Shown: positions 1 to 8,456 of the stretch, one piece after another
Layout: the number at the start of each line of letters is the position of its first letter
Numbering within the stretch: position 1 is the stretch's first letter
DNA from: Rhodoferax sp.
GTDB taxonomy: Bacteria > Pseudomonadota > Gammaproteobacteria > Burkholderiales > Burkholderiaceae_C
Assembly: GCA_030685025.1 (NCBI GenBank)
Contig: JAUXWC010000121.1
Span: 1 to 43,052 of the forward strand
Length of the DNA stretch: 43,052 nucleotides
Direction of reading: 5' to 3'
The notes under the pieces: model-generated
The model's input: the letters and a program-made list of their open reading frames with translations, nothing else
Told to the model about the DNA's origin: nothing
Databases searched by the model: none
Program-made: the position numbers and the translations under genes

Positions 1-33
1 AACGCGGAGTCCGAATAACCTGCAACAAGCAGC

Positions 34-501
34 TCATGCGGCTTGCTTGCCTTTGAACCGGGCAAAAATTTCAGCGCGCCGAACCGCCCATTCTTCGGGC
101 GTATAGGCACGGTTGCTGCCGTCCGCCAGCCCATCAATAGACGCCTGCACCTTGGCACGAAACCACTTGTCGTAATCGGCATCGGCCTGGGCGGCTTCGT
201 GTGCAGCTTTCAGGGCGGCGCTGCGATCGGGGCGGGCGGTTTTTTCCAGCACGCGGTCTTCGGGCCGCCATTGGGTGGCGTCAATGCGGCACTCGTTCCA
301 GCCGGTGGCGCGCAGCACTTGCAGGGCTTTGCGGGGGTCGGAAAAACGGCGGGGCTGCTTTTTGGAGGTGACCAAAATGGCCTCGTCGCGCTGGGTTTGC
401 ACGCTGACCACAAAAGCAGCGCCGTCGCCGCGCAGGGTGATGCCGGTAACGCCCCCGGCTGCGGTGGCGGCTTTGAGCTGTTCTAGGTTAAGGTTTTGCA
501 T
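34..501 (-). CDS. Small protein downstream of hsdM, possible stability/antitoxin-type protein
   Basis: A 155-residue protein with an ATG start, beginning about 50 bases after the hsdM stop on the same strand, so probably in the same transcript. The N-terminal half (about 1-75) is a compact alpha/beta-looking region with a basic SKKQPRRFSDPRKAL segment. The C-terminal part (DYDKWFRAKVQASIDGLADG, then TPEEWAVRRAEIF) resembles the short 'stability determinant' antitoxins of the YacA/PaaA2 type. That family match is from memory of sequence style and is tentative. Small genes of this kind are found between hsdM and hsdS in type I restriction loci; hsdS and hsdR would then lie beyond the left edge of the window. 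The gene itself looks intact. Confidence 0.6.
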   Translation of the reverse strand: MQNLNLEQLKAATAAGGVTGITLRGDGAAFVVSVQTQRDEAILVTSKKQPRRFSDPRKALQVLRATGWNECRIDATQWRPEDRVLEKTARPDRSAALKAAHEAAQADADYDKWFRAKVQASIDGLADGSNRAYTPEEWAVRRAEIFARFKGKQAA

Positions 502-551
502 GGACGGCAGTTTAACTGTCTATTGACATTCAAATAATAGTTATTTGAATT

Positions 552-2110
552 TCAAACTTCTTTTGCTAACATTCCCTCCAGCACCTTCATCCCCCGCGCA
601 ATCTCGTCTTCCAGCTTGGCCAGATCCGCCAATATCTCCTGTGGCGCACGGTGCTGTACTTGCGCATGCACCACTTCCTTGTAGCGGTTGATGCTCAGGT
701 CATAACCATTGGCGGAAATGTCGGCCTTGGGCACGCAGAAGCTTTGTTCGGTGCGGCCGCGCTTGCGCTCCGTGCCTTCACGCTGCGCCCAGCGGGTCAG
801 CACATCGGGCAGGTTGTTTTTTGAGTGCTCTTCTTTTGATAGCTTGTCACGCCCATTCCGCGGGGTCTGGAGGCCTAATTTGTCTTCAGGAAGGAGTGGC
901 TGGCGCTTATCGTCAAGGCTGTAGCCGTCGGCCTGCATGTCGCAGAACCAGACCTTGTCCGTGCCACCACTGTTGGTCTTGGTGAAGAACAGGATGGCGG
1001 TGCTCACACCCGCGTAGGGCTTGAACACGCCGCCGGGCAGGCTGACGATGCCGTCCAGCTTCTGGTCTTCCACCAGCATGCGGCGCAGTTCCTTGTGGGC
1101 CTTGCTGCTGCCGAACAGCACACCGTCGGGCACGATGACCGCCGCGCGGCCACCGGGCTTGAGCAGGCGCAGGAACAGGGCGAGGAAGAGCAGCTCGGTC
1201 TTTTTGGTCTTGACGGTTTGCAGCAAATCCTTGGCGACGTTCTCGTAGTCCAGGCTGCCGGCAAAGGGTGGGTTGGCCAGCACCAGGCTGTAGCGGCCCT
1301 CTTCTGCGCCATGCTCCTGGCCAAGCGAGTCGCGGTAGGTGATGGCGGGGTTGTCCACGCCGTGCAGCATCATGTTCATGCTGCCGATGCGCAGCATGGT
1401 GTTGTCAAAGTCGTAGCCATGGAACATGGCGTGGTTGAAATGCTTGTTCAGCTTGGCGTCGTGGAACAGGCTGGCGTGTTGTTCACGCAGGTATTCGCCC
1501 GCCGCCACTAAAAATCCGCATGTACCACTGGCTGGATCGCAAATGGTGTCAGTGGGGGCGGGGGCGGTCATTTCCACCATCAACTGGATGATGTGGCGCG
1601 GGGTGCGGAACTGGCCGTTTTGCCCGGCGCTGGCAATCTTGCCCAGCATGTATTCATACAGATCGCCCTTGGTGTCGCGGTCTTCCATGGGCACGGCGTC
1701 CAGCAGGTCCACCACCTTGGCCAAGAGCGCTGGCGTGGGGATGGTGAAGCGGGCGTCCTTCATGTGGTGGGCATACGTCGAATCGTCCGAGCCCAGGGTG
1801 CGCAGGAAGGGGAAGACGTGTTCGCCCAGGATGACAAACATCTCGCTGGGCGATTCGTTCTTGAAGCGGCTCCAGCGCAGGCTGTCGTACGCCCTGCCCG
1901 TGAGTCTGCACCTTCGGGGAAGATGCGGCGCTCCATGGGTTTCTTCAGCCGGTTGGCCTTGTTTTCTTCCAGGGTGTGCAGGTCGTCCAGGCGGCGCAAG
2001 AACAGCAGGTAGGTGATTTGCTCGATCACCTCAATGGGGTTGGCGATGCCGCCGGACCAGAAGGCGTTCCAGATCTGGTCGATTTTGCTTTTGAGGTCGC
2101 CGGTGAGCAT
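552..2110 (-). pseudogene. hsdM: Type I restriction-modification DNA methyltransferase subunit HsdM, frameshifted
   Basis: Reads as HsdM, the N6-adenine methyltransferase subunit of a type I restriction system, in two frames. The N-terminal piece (ATG at 2110) runs MLTGDLKSKIDQIW... to IFPEGADSR, about 73 codons. The rest resumes in another frame at YDSLRWSRFKN and continues through MFVILGEHVFPFLRTLG to the stop at 552. The switch lies near 1889-1905 and needs one extra base (or two fewer) to restore the frame. The C-terminal piece has the SAM-binding motif DPASGTCGFLVA and the catalytic NPPF motif. Joined length, about 519 residues, is normal for HsdM. Either a recent inactivating mutation or a sequencing error; I saw no slippery sequence suggesting programmed frameshifting. 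Confidence 0.85.
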
Positions 2111-2153
2111 GGGATGGTTGGGGGCAGGCTAACGAGGTGCGCCTGAGTGCAGC

Positions 2154-2173
2154 GGTGGGCCATATGGCCCACC
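2154..2173. promoter_or_regulatory. 20-bp perfect palindrome between hsdM and the TRAP operon
   Basis: The sequence GGTGGGCCATATGGCCCACC is its own reverse complement over all 20 bases. It lies 44 bases upstream of the hsdM start and 23 bases upstream of the -35 box of the TRAP promoter, in the divergent intergenic region. The placement fits a dimeric regulator's operator for one or both units. No regulator gene is adjacent, so the binding protein is unknown. Confidence 0.5.
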
Positions 2174-2196
2174 TGATCGGGTCAGGGTTCACGCGG

Positions 2197-2225
2197 TTGA
2201 CAGCCGCACGTGTGATACGGATACT
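2197..2225 (+). promoter_or_regulatory. Sigma-70-type promoter of the TRAP transporter operon
   Basis: A consensus -35 box TTGACA (2197-2202) is followed after 17 bases by GATACT (2220-2225), 4 of 6 matches to the -10 consensus. Transcription would start near 2232, leaving a leader of about 40 bases with a GAGGAG ribosome-binding site before the ATG at 2271. Confidence 0.6.
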
Positions 2226-2270
2226 GGTACTCGACATCCAGAATTCCAACCCGCACCGAGGAGACCCTTG

Positions 2271-3317
2271 ATGAGCACCCCCAAGCATGCCCGTTCCCTA
2301 TTGACCGCTGTGGTTCTGGCCGCTTGCGCCAGTGCCGCCTGGAGCCAGGAAATTGTCTTGAAAGTGGCGCACTTCCTGCCACCGGGCTCCACCGCGCATG
2401 CCAAGTTCATCACGCCCTGGTGCGACAAGGTCAACAAGGAGTCAGCCGGCAAGCTCAAGTGCCAGATCTACCCGGCCATGCAGTTGGGGGGCACGCCGCC
2501 GCAGTTGATCGACCAGGTGCGCGATGGCATTGCCGACATCGTCTGGACGCTGCCGGGCTACAGCGCCGGCCGTTTCCCCGCCATCGAGGTGTTCGAGCTG
2601 CCCTTCATGACCAAGACCGCCGAGGGTGCCAGCCGTGCGCTTTGGGAGTATGTCGCCGTCAACAAGCTGGGGCAGACCGAGTTCAAGGACGTCCATCCAA
2701 TCCTGTTCCATGTGCACGACGAAGGCCACTTGCATCTGGTCAAGGGACCCATCAAGAGCATGGCCGATTTCAAGGGGCTGAAGCTGCGCGCCCCCACGCG
2801 CCAGACCAACAAGTTCCTCGCGGCGCTGGGCGCCACGCCGGTGGGCATGCCGGTGCCGCAGGTGTCGGATGCCTTGTCCAAGGGCGTGATTGACGGCGCC
2901 ATGCTGCCGTGGGAAGTGGTGCCGTCGGTGAAGGTCCACGAGTTGGTGAAGTTCCACAGCGAGAGCGATCCCAAGGCCCGCGCGGTCTACACCAGCGCCT
3001 TTGTCTTCGCCATGAACAAGGCCAAGTACGACAGCTTGACGCCTGAACTCCGGAAGGTGATCGATGCCAACGGTGGCGCCGAGACCTCGGCCTGGGCCGG
3101 CAAGATCTGGGACCAGTCGGCCAGCGGGGCGCGCAAGCTCGCGGTGGAGCGCGGCAACCAGTTCAACACCATCGGCGCGGATGAGTTGAAGAAGTGGGAG
3201 CAGGCGGGCCAGACGGTGGTGGATTCCTGGGTGGGTGAAGTCTCGGCCAAGGGGCATGACGGCAAAGCGTTGCTCAAGAGCGCACGCGACCTGATCCAGA
3301 AATACGATCAGCAGTAG
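2271..3317 (+). CDS. TRAP transporter periplasmic substrate-binding protein (DctP family)
   Basis: A 348-residue periplasmic solute-binding protein of a tripartite ATP-independent transporter. Residues 1 to about 26 form a signal peptide (basic MSTPKHAR, hydrophobic LLTAVVLAACASAAWS) with cleavage before QEIVLKVAHFLPPGS. The body has typical DctP features: the G-x-P-P-Q-L-I-D-Q-V-R-D-G-IADIVWTLPGY region and KGLKLRAPTRQTNKFLAALGATPV, the latter with the arginine that usually binds the substrate carboxylate. I chose ATG 2271 because GAGGAG lies 7 bases upstream; a TTG three bases earlier is less likely. First gene of the operon with the two permeases and a CoA ligase, so the ligand is probably an aromatic or similar carboxylate (inference). 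Confidence 0.92.
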   Translation: MSTPKHARSLLTAVVLAACASAAWSQEIVLKVAHFLPPGSTAHAKFITPWCDKVNKESAGKLKCQIYPAMQLGGTPPQLIDQVRDGIADIVWTLPGYSAGRFPAIEVFELPFMTKTAEGASRALWEYVAVNKLGQTEFKDVHPILFHVHDEGHLHLVKGPIKSMADFKGLKLRAPTRQTNKFLAALGATPVGMPVPQVSDALSKGVIDGAMLPWEVVPSVKVHELVKFHSESDPKARAVYTSAFVFAMNKAKYDSLTPELRKVIDANGGAETSAWAGKIWDQSASGARKLAVERGNQFNTIGADELKKWEQAGQTVVDSWVGEVSAKGHDGKALLKSARDLIQKYDQQ

Positions 3318-3340
3318 CCGTTGCTCCGAAGGAGCACGAC

Positions 3341-3862
3341 TTGTCTGAACCGCTCGGCGCCCCCCTGCCAACGCCGCCCGACACCATCGGTCGCTGGCTG
3401 TTCCACGTGGCGCGCGGCTTCGCGGCCGTTGGCGGAGTGGTACTGGTGGCCATCGCACTGATGTCGGTGGCCAGCATTGCCAGCCGCTTCCTCACATCCA
3501 AGGGCCTGCAAGGCGACTTCGAGTTGGTGCAACTGGGTTGCGCCGTTGCAGTGGCGGCATTTCTGCCCTGGGGGCAGATGCGCGGCAGCCACGTCATGGT
3601 GGATTTTTTCACCGAAGGTGCTGGTCAGCGTTTCAAGAACGCGCTGGATGCACTGGGCGCTTTGTTGGTGGCGCTCTGTGCCGCCCTGGTGGCCTGGCGC
3701 ATGGTGATCGGCACGCTGGAGCTGCGCGCCAGCCAGGAGAGCTCCATGCTGCTGGGTGTGCCCACCTGGTACGCCACGCTGCTGATGACGCCCTCTTTTG
3801 CCCTATTGGCGCTCACCGCCTTGTACAGCGCCTGGAGCAAATTGCAGGGACGCGCGCAATGA
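3341..3862 (+). CDS. TRAP transporter small permease subunit (DctQ family)
   Basis: A 173-residue membrane protein with about four transmembrane segments (near residues 20-45, 60-80, 100-125 and 140-165) and the DctQ-type pattern FLPWGQMRGSHVMVDFF. It pairs with the large permease to form the sodium-coupled membrane unit of a TRAP system. The start is a TTG at 3341, supported by a GAAGGAGC ribosome-binding site six bases upstream; no in-frame ATG fits the N-terminus. It lies 23 bases after the binding-protein gene, and its stop overlaps the next start (ATGA at 3859-3862), which indicates translational coupling. Confidence 0.9.
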   Translation: MSEPLGAPLPTPPDTIGRWLFHVARGFAAVGGVVLVAIALMSVASIASRFLTSKGLQGDFELVQLGCAVAVAAFLPWGQMRGSHVMVDFFTEGAGQRFKNALDALGALLVALCAALVAWRMVIGTLELRASQESSMLLGVPTWYATLLMTPSFALLALTALYSAWSKLQGRAQ

Positions 3863-5178
3863 GTGGTACGACCATTGGCGCGAGCTTCTTTGTTGTCATG
3901 TTGGTGCTGCTGGCCATGCGGGTGCCGATCGCGATTTCGATGTTTCTCACCGGCGTGGCCGGCTACGTCACCATGGCCGGCTGGGGCCCCTTGCTGAGTT
4001 ACCTCAAGACCGTGGCCTATGGGCGTTTTTCGGTGTACGACCTGTCGGTGGTGCCGCTGTTCCTGTTGATGGGCTCGTTTGCGTCGCGCGGCGGTTTGTC
4101 CAAAGCTCTATTCAGTGCCGCCGGTTCGCTCATCGGTCATTGGCGCGGTGGCCTGGCCATGGCCGCCGTGGGCGCTTGTGCCGGCTTTGGTGCCATTTGT
4201 GGCTCCTCGCTGGCTACCGCCGCCACCATGGGGCAGGTGGCTCTGCCGGAGCTGCGCCGGCTGAACTACTCACCCGCATTGGCCACCGCCACGCTGGCCG
4301 CCGGCGGCACGCTGGGCATCTTGATCCCGCCCTCCATCGTGCTGGTGATCTACGCCATTCTGGCCGAGCAGAACATCGCCAAGCTGTTCACCGCCGCCTT
4401 CGTGCCCGGCATCATTGCCGCGCTGGGCTACATGCTGGCCATTGGCATCTATGTGCGCCTGTATCCGGGGTCGGGCCCGGCCGGCGAGCGCCGTACTTGG
4501 GCCGAGCGCCTGCGCGCGCTCATTGATGTCTGGCCGGTGTTGCTTATTTTCCTGCTGGTGATCGGCGGCATTTACGGCGGCGTGTTCACGCCCACCGAGG
4601 CGGCCGCCGTGGGCACGCTGGGCACCGGTCTGATCGCCGTCACCAAGGGCATGCGCCTGGCCGGCCTGATGGACTGCCTCTACGCCACGGCCGAAGCCAC
4701 CGCCATGATCTTCCTGATCCTGCTCGGCGCCGATGTGCTCAACGTCTTCTTGGCGCTGTCTCAAATGCCGGCCGAACTGGCCACCTGGGTGCAGGGCTCG
4801 GGCCTGCCGCCGCTGCTGGTGTTGCTGGCCATCATCCTGATCTATGTCTTTCTGGGCTGCGTGATGGACAGCCTGTCGATGATTTTGCTGACCATCCCGA
4901 TCTTCTTCCCCATCATCATGGGCTTGGACTATTGGGGGCTCAACCCCACGGACAAGGCGATCTGGTTCGGCATTCTGGCGCTGATGGTGGTCGAGATCGG
5001 GCTGATCACGCCGCCGGTGGGCATGAACGTCTACATCATCAACAGCCTGGCGCGTGATGTGCCGATGTCGGTCACCTTTCGCGGCATCGTGCCCTTCCTG
5101 ATTTCGGACGCGCTGCGGGTGTTGTTGCTGGTGTTCTTCCCGGCGCTCAGCCTGTTCCTGGTGCGCTGGATGGGCTGA
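3859..5178 (+). CDS. TRAP transporter large permease subunit (DctM family)
   Basis: A 439-residue inner-membrane protein with about 12 hydrophobic segments, matching the DctM large subunit in length and motifs: MRVPIAISMFLTGVAGY at the N-terminus, VPLFLLMGSFASRGGLS, GFGAICGSSLATAATMG, GGTLGILIPPSIVLVIYAI, and IGLITPPVGMNVYIIN near the end. It forms the ion-coupled translocation path with the small permease. The reading frame is open further upstream, but the ATG overlapping the small-permease stop gives the normal DctM N-terminus. The CoA ligase gene follows two bases after its stop. Confidence 0.93.
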   Translation: MSGTTIGASFFVVMLVLLAMRVPIAISMFLTGVAGYVTMAGWGPLLSYLKTVAYGRFSVYDLSVVPLFLLMGSFASRGGLSKALFSAAGSLIGHWRGGLAMAAVGACAGFGAICGSSLATAATMGQVALPELRRLNYSPALATATLAAGGTLGILIPPSIVLVIYAILAEQNIAKLFTAAFVPGIIAALGYMLAIGIYVRLYPGSGPAGERRTWAERLRALIDVWPVLLIFLLVIGGIYGGVFTPTEAAAVGTLGTGLIAVTKGMRLAGLMDCLYATAEATAMIFLILLGADVLNVFLALSQMPAELATWVQGSGLPPLLVLLAIILIYVFLGCVMDSLSMILLTIPIFFPIIMGLDYWGLNPTDKAIWFGILALMVVEIGLITPPVGMNVYIINSLARDVPMSVTFRGIVPFLISDALRVLLLVFFPALSLFLVRWMG

Positions 5179-5180
5179 GC

Positions 5181-6692
5181 ATGGCACACCCCCACACCAT
5201 GAATGCGGCCCAGACCCTGCTGGAGGCGGGCGCCGACCAGGCCATTGCGCTGGAGTGTGGCGACGAGCGGCTGCGTTACGACGCCTTGCGCCAACGCGTG
5301 CGCCGCGCTGCCGGGGCATGGCTGGCGCTAGGTCTGCAACGCGGTCAGCGCGTGGCCGTGTTTGCACCCGACAGCATCGACTGGGTGGTGGCCTACCTGG
5401 GAGCGATCTGGGCCGGAGGCGTGAGCGTTGGCATCAACCCGCAAATCGGGCTGGCCGAGCTGGCGCCCATTCTGGACGAGAGCGAGGTCCGCTTTGTCTG
5501 GTGCGAGGCCGACAGCACTGCCGCGCTGTCGGGCCTGCTGGCGGGCATGGCGGCAGCGCCCACGCTGGTGCTCGGTGGCTCGGCCCAGTCGCCCTGGTCC
5601 AAGCTTGTCGGCCAGACTGGCGAGGTCGATCCAGTCCTGCGGGATGACGACGCGCCGGCGCTGTGGATCGGAACCTCGGGCACGACCGGGGTCCCCAAGG
5701 GCGTGGTCCACGCGCAGCGGGTGGCGGGCCAGCCGCATGCGTTTGCCAGCGGCGTGCTGGGCCTCAGCGCCAGTGACCGGCTGTATGCCAGCTCCAAGCT
5801 GTTCTTTGCCTATGCGCTGGGCAACAGTCTGTTTGCCGGGCTGCGCGCGGGCGCCACCGTGATTTTGGACCGACAGTGGCCGCAGCCCGAGCGTGTGCTG
5901 GCGATGGTCCGCCAGCATCGCCCGACCATCGTCTTCTGCGTGCCCACGCTCTATAGCAGGATGCTGCAAGCGGGCGTGGCCCGCCAGCTCGCGGGGCAGG
6001 GTATTGGCCAGTTCGTCTCGGCCGGGGAATCCTTGCCAGCGGCGGTTGGCAGCGCCTGGCGCGAGGCCACCGGGCTGGGCATTGTCAGTGGCTACGGCAC
6101 CTCGGAAACCCTGTGCTTGATGCTCTACAGCCAGAACGACCAGGGCTTGCTGCAGCCCACGCCCGGCACCCAGGTGCGCTTCGCGCCGGATGCCGACCCA
6201 GGCCTGCCGCAACGCATCTGGCTGCGCAGTGGCACGGTGGCGCTGGGTTACTGGAAGCGCCCGCAGGCGCAGGCTGACGGATTTCAGGATGGCTGGTACT
6301 GCCCGGGCGATATGTTCCTGCGCCGCGACGATGGCCGGCTCGAATTTGCCGGGCGCAGTGATGATTTACTCAAGATCAGCGGGCGCTGGGTCAGCACCTT
6401 GTGGGTCGAGCAGGCCCTCAGCCTGGCGGCGGGGCCAAGTGTGCTGCAACTGGCGTGCATCGGTGTTCCCAGCGAGGACGGTTTGACGGCGCTGTGCCTG
6501 CTGGTGCAAGCTGCCGCGGGCCAGCAGGCGGTTGCTGCGGAGCTTATTGCGGCCGGTATCGAGGCCCTGCCCACCTACCGCCGTCCGGCCTGGGTGCATT
6601 GGGTCGATGCGCTGCCGCTGACCGCCACCGGCAAACTGCAGCGCGAGCGCCTGAAGGCGATGCACCAGGCAGCGCTGACACCGGTGCCGTGA
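5181..6692 (+). CDS. Benzoate-CoA ligase family, AMP-dependent acyl-CoA synthetase
   Basis: A 503-residue ANL-superfamily adenylating enzyme that would make acyl-AMP and then acyl-CoA. All core motifs are present: P-loop TSGTTGVPKG (about residue 163), YGTSETL (A5), PGDMFLRRDDGRLEFAGRSD (A7/A8 region), and TATGKLQR near the C-terminus with the catalytic lysine. The segment FFAYALGNSLFAGLRAGAT resembles benzoate/4-hydroxybenzoate-CoA ligases rather than fatty-acyl enzymes. It starts two bases after the large-permease stop; an in-frame ATG at 5199 is an alternative. Position in the operon suggests the imported acid is trapped directly as its CoA ester. The exact substrate cannot be read from the sequence. 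Confidence 0.85.
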   Translation: MAHPHTMNAAQTLLEAGADQAIALECGDERLRYDALRQRVRRAAGAWLALGLQRGQRVAVFAPDSIDWVVAYLGAIWAGGVSVGINPQIGLAELAPILDESEVRFVWCEADSTAALSGLLAGMAAAPTLVLGGSAQSPWSKLVGQTGEVDPVLRDDDAPALWIGTSGTTGVPKGVVHAQRVAGQPHAFASGVLGLSASDRLYASSKLFFAYALGNSLFAGLRAGATVILDRQWPQPERVLAMVRQHRPTIVFCVPTLYSRMLQAGVARQLAGQGIGQFVSAGESLPAAVGSAWREATGLGIVSGYGTSETLCLMLYSQNDQGLLQPTPGTQVRFAPDADPGLPQRIWLRSGTVALGYWKRPQAQADGFQDGWYCPGDMFLRRDDGRLEFAGRSDDLLKISGRWVSTLWVEQALSLAAGPSVLQLACIGVPSEDGLTALCLLVQAAAGQQAVAAELIAAGIEALPTYRRPAWVHWVDALPLTATGKLQRERLKAMHQAALTPVP

Positions 6693-6721
6693 GCCGTGCC
6701 CACTGATTCAGCCGAGCTTGC

Positions 6722-6743
6722 CGGGCGCCTGACGACGCGCCCG
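6722..6743. terminator. GC-rich hairpin between convergent ligase genes
   Basis: A perfect inverted repeat, CGGGCGC / GCGCCCG with an 8-base loop, fills the gap between two convergent genes and ends directly before the stop codon of the minus-strand ligase. It could work as a bidirectional transcription stop. There is no following T-run, so it is not a canonical intrinsic terminator. Confidence 0.4.
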
Positions 6744-8321
6744 CTACGCCTTGGTTTGTGCTTCCTGTAGCTGACGCCACATCACCTTGCCGGCGCCGCT
6801 CTTGGGCAGGGCGTCGACAAACTGCACCGTGCGCGGCACCTTGTACACCGCCATGTTGTCGCGGCACCAGGCGATCAGCTCCTGCTCGCTGAGCTGGTCC
6901 TGGTGCGACGGGCGCAACACCACCACGGCCTTGACCGACTCCCCCCGGTAGCTGTCTTGGGAGGCAATGATGCAGGCCTCCTGCACCGCCGGGTGGCGAA
7001 ACAGCAGCGCCTCCACTTCGGCCGGCCAGACCTTGAAACCCGAAGCGTTGATCATGCGTTTGAGCCGGTCGGTCAGAAAGAAATAGCCGTCTTCGTCCAC
7101 GTGGCCCAGGTCGCCGGTGCGCACGAAGTGCTTGCCGTCCAGCGTCACAAAGACCGCCTCGGTGGCCGCTGGCTGCCGCCAGTAACCCTGAAACACTTGC
7201 GGCCCGCTGACCACGATCTCGCCTTGCTCGCCGGTGGGCAGCTCCTGCAGGGTGTCAGGGTCGAGCACGCGCGCATCGACACTCATGAACGGGATGCCCA
7301 GACACTGCTGCTTGGGCGCGTCGGGTGGGTTGCTGTGGGAGGGGGCAGCGGTCTCGGTCATGCCATAACCTTCCACATAGCGCAGGCCAAGGCGCTCCCA
7401 TAGCCGCTGCGCCACCGCCTGCGGCATGGCCGCGCCGCCACCACCGATGTAGACCAGGCTGGACAAGTCGAACCGTTCGAAGTTGGGGCTGCCCATCAGG
7501 TCGATCACCATGGTCGGGATGTTGGTCCAGTGGGTCACCTTCCAGCGCGCGGTCAGGTGGCCGGCCAGCTCGCGGTCCCAGCGCGGCATCATGATGAGCG
7601 TGGCGCCGCAGTAGATGCTGGCGTGCATCAGGCTCACCATGCCGGTGATGTGGAACATCGGCACCACCATCAGCGTCACGTTCTCGCTGGTGCCGTTGCC
7701 CCACAGACTGCTGGCGACTGCGTTGTGCATGATGCTGGCGTGGCGCGGCAGCAGCCAGTCGGCCCAGGCAGCCGGGAACGCAGCGCCGAGCGCGGCAGAG
7801 GCGTCGAACGTGTCTGTGAAATGGGTCACCAGCAGATGCGACAGGCCCTGCCCAGCCGCCAATGCGTCACTGGCGCGCGCCAACTCTGGCGCCAGGTCCG
7901 AGGTGGTAATGGCCACTTTGGCCTGCGGGTCGGCGATGTAGTGCTTGAGCTCCTCGGCCTGGTTCATCGGGTTCACCGGTACCACCACCGCGTTGGCACG
8001 CAGGATGGCAAAGTGCGCGATCACCAGTTGTGGGCAGTTCTGCATGTTGAGCAGCACCCGGTCGCCTTTTTGCACGCCCAGCGCATGCAGGCGGCCGGCC
8101 AATTGTTGTGCTTGGTCGCGCAATTGCGCGTAGCTCAGGGCCTGCCCAAAAAACACCACCGCGGCTTTGTCCGGGTAGCGTCGCGCGCTGGTATCGAGGT
8201 TGTCCCACAAGGACGTGGCCGGCACGCTGATGCGCTCGGGCAGGCGTTTGGGCCAGAACGGCTGGTGCGGCCGCGGGCGTGGCGGCACGGTTTGACCCAA
8301 GGGAATCGAAGACGTTTGCAT
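6744..8321 (-). CDS. Long-chain acyl-CoA ligase family protein lacking the ATP-binding P-loop
   Basis: A 525-residue member of the AMP-binding acyl-CoA synthetase family. Present: N-terminal SYAQLRDQAQQLAGRLHALG, MVVPMFHITGM, YVEGYGMTETAAPSHSNPP (A5), RTGDLGHVDEDGYFFLTDR (A7/A8), INASGFKVWPAEVEALL and KSGAGKVMWRQL with the C-terminal lysine. Missing: the TSGTTG-x-PKG phosphate-binding loop that should precede HASIMHNAVASSLWGNG. The protein runs WADWLLPR straight into HASIM at residues 193/194 (near 7743), so about 35-45 residues are gone in frame. The enzyme is probably unable to adenylate, although the frame stays open. Start chosen at ATG 8321 (MQTSSIPLG), because upstream residues do not look like the family. 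Confidence 0.8.
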   Translation of the reverse strand: MQTSSIPLGQTVPPRPRPHQPFWPKRLPERISVPATSLWDNLDTSARRYPDKAAVVFFGQALSYAQLRDQAQQLAGRLHALGVQKGDRVLLNMQNCPQLVIAHFAILRANAVVVPVNPMNQAEELKHYIADPQAKVAITTSDLAPELARASDALAAGQGLSHLLVTHFTDTFDASAALGAAFPAAWADWLLPRHASIMHNAVASSLWGNGTSENVTLMVVPMFHITGMVSLMHASIYCGATLIMMPRWDRELAGHLTARWKVTHWTNIPTMVIDLMGSPNFERFDLSSLVYIGGGGAAMPQAVAQRLWERLGLRYVEGYGMTETAAPSHSNPPDAPKQQCLGIPFMSVDARVLDPDTLQELPTGEQGEIVVSGPQVFQGYWRQPAATEAVFVTLDGKHFVRTGDLGHVDEDGYFFLTDRLKRMINASGFKVWPAEVEALLFRHPAVQEACIIASQDSYRGESVKAVVVLRPSHQDQLSEQELIAWCRDNMAVYKVPRTVQFVDALPKSGAGKVMWRQLQEAQTKA

Positions 8322-8456
8322 CTTGCGTTGCGCTCCATCGCTGCGGGGCACCCCTACACTGGGGCCCTTCAAGGTGAAACGATACGGGAGTTGGCGCGCG
8401 GTCGTCGACTTTGCGTGTCCCCACCGTGACGCGCTCGGCGGGGACCACCTGGCTGG

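Noticed and set aside
1885-1905. Programmed ribosomal frameshift in hsdM
   Set aside because: No slippery heptamer or downstream pseudoknot-like signal is evident; a mutation or sequencing error is simpler.
4270-5367. 365-residue minus-strand frame rich in His, Gln and Arg
   Set aside because: It is the shadow of the DctM gene, with the composition expected from reading a GC-rich gene backwards and no recognisable domain.
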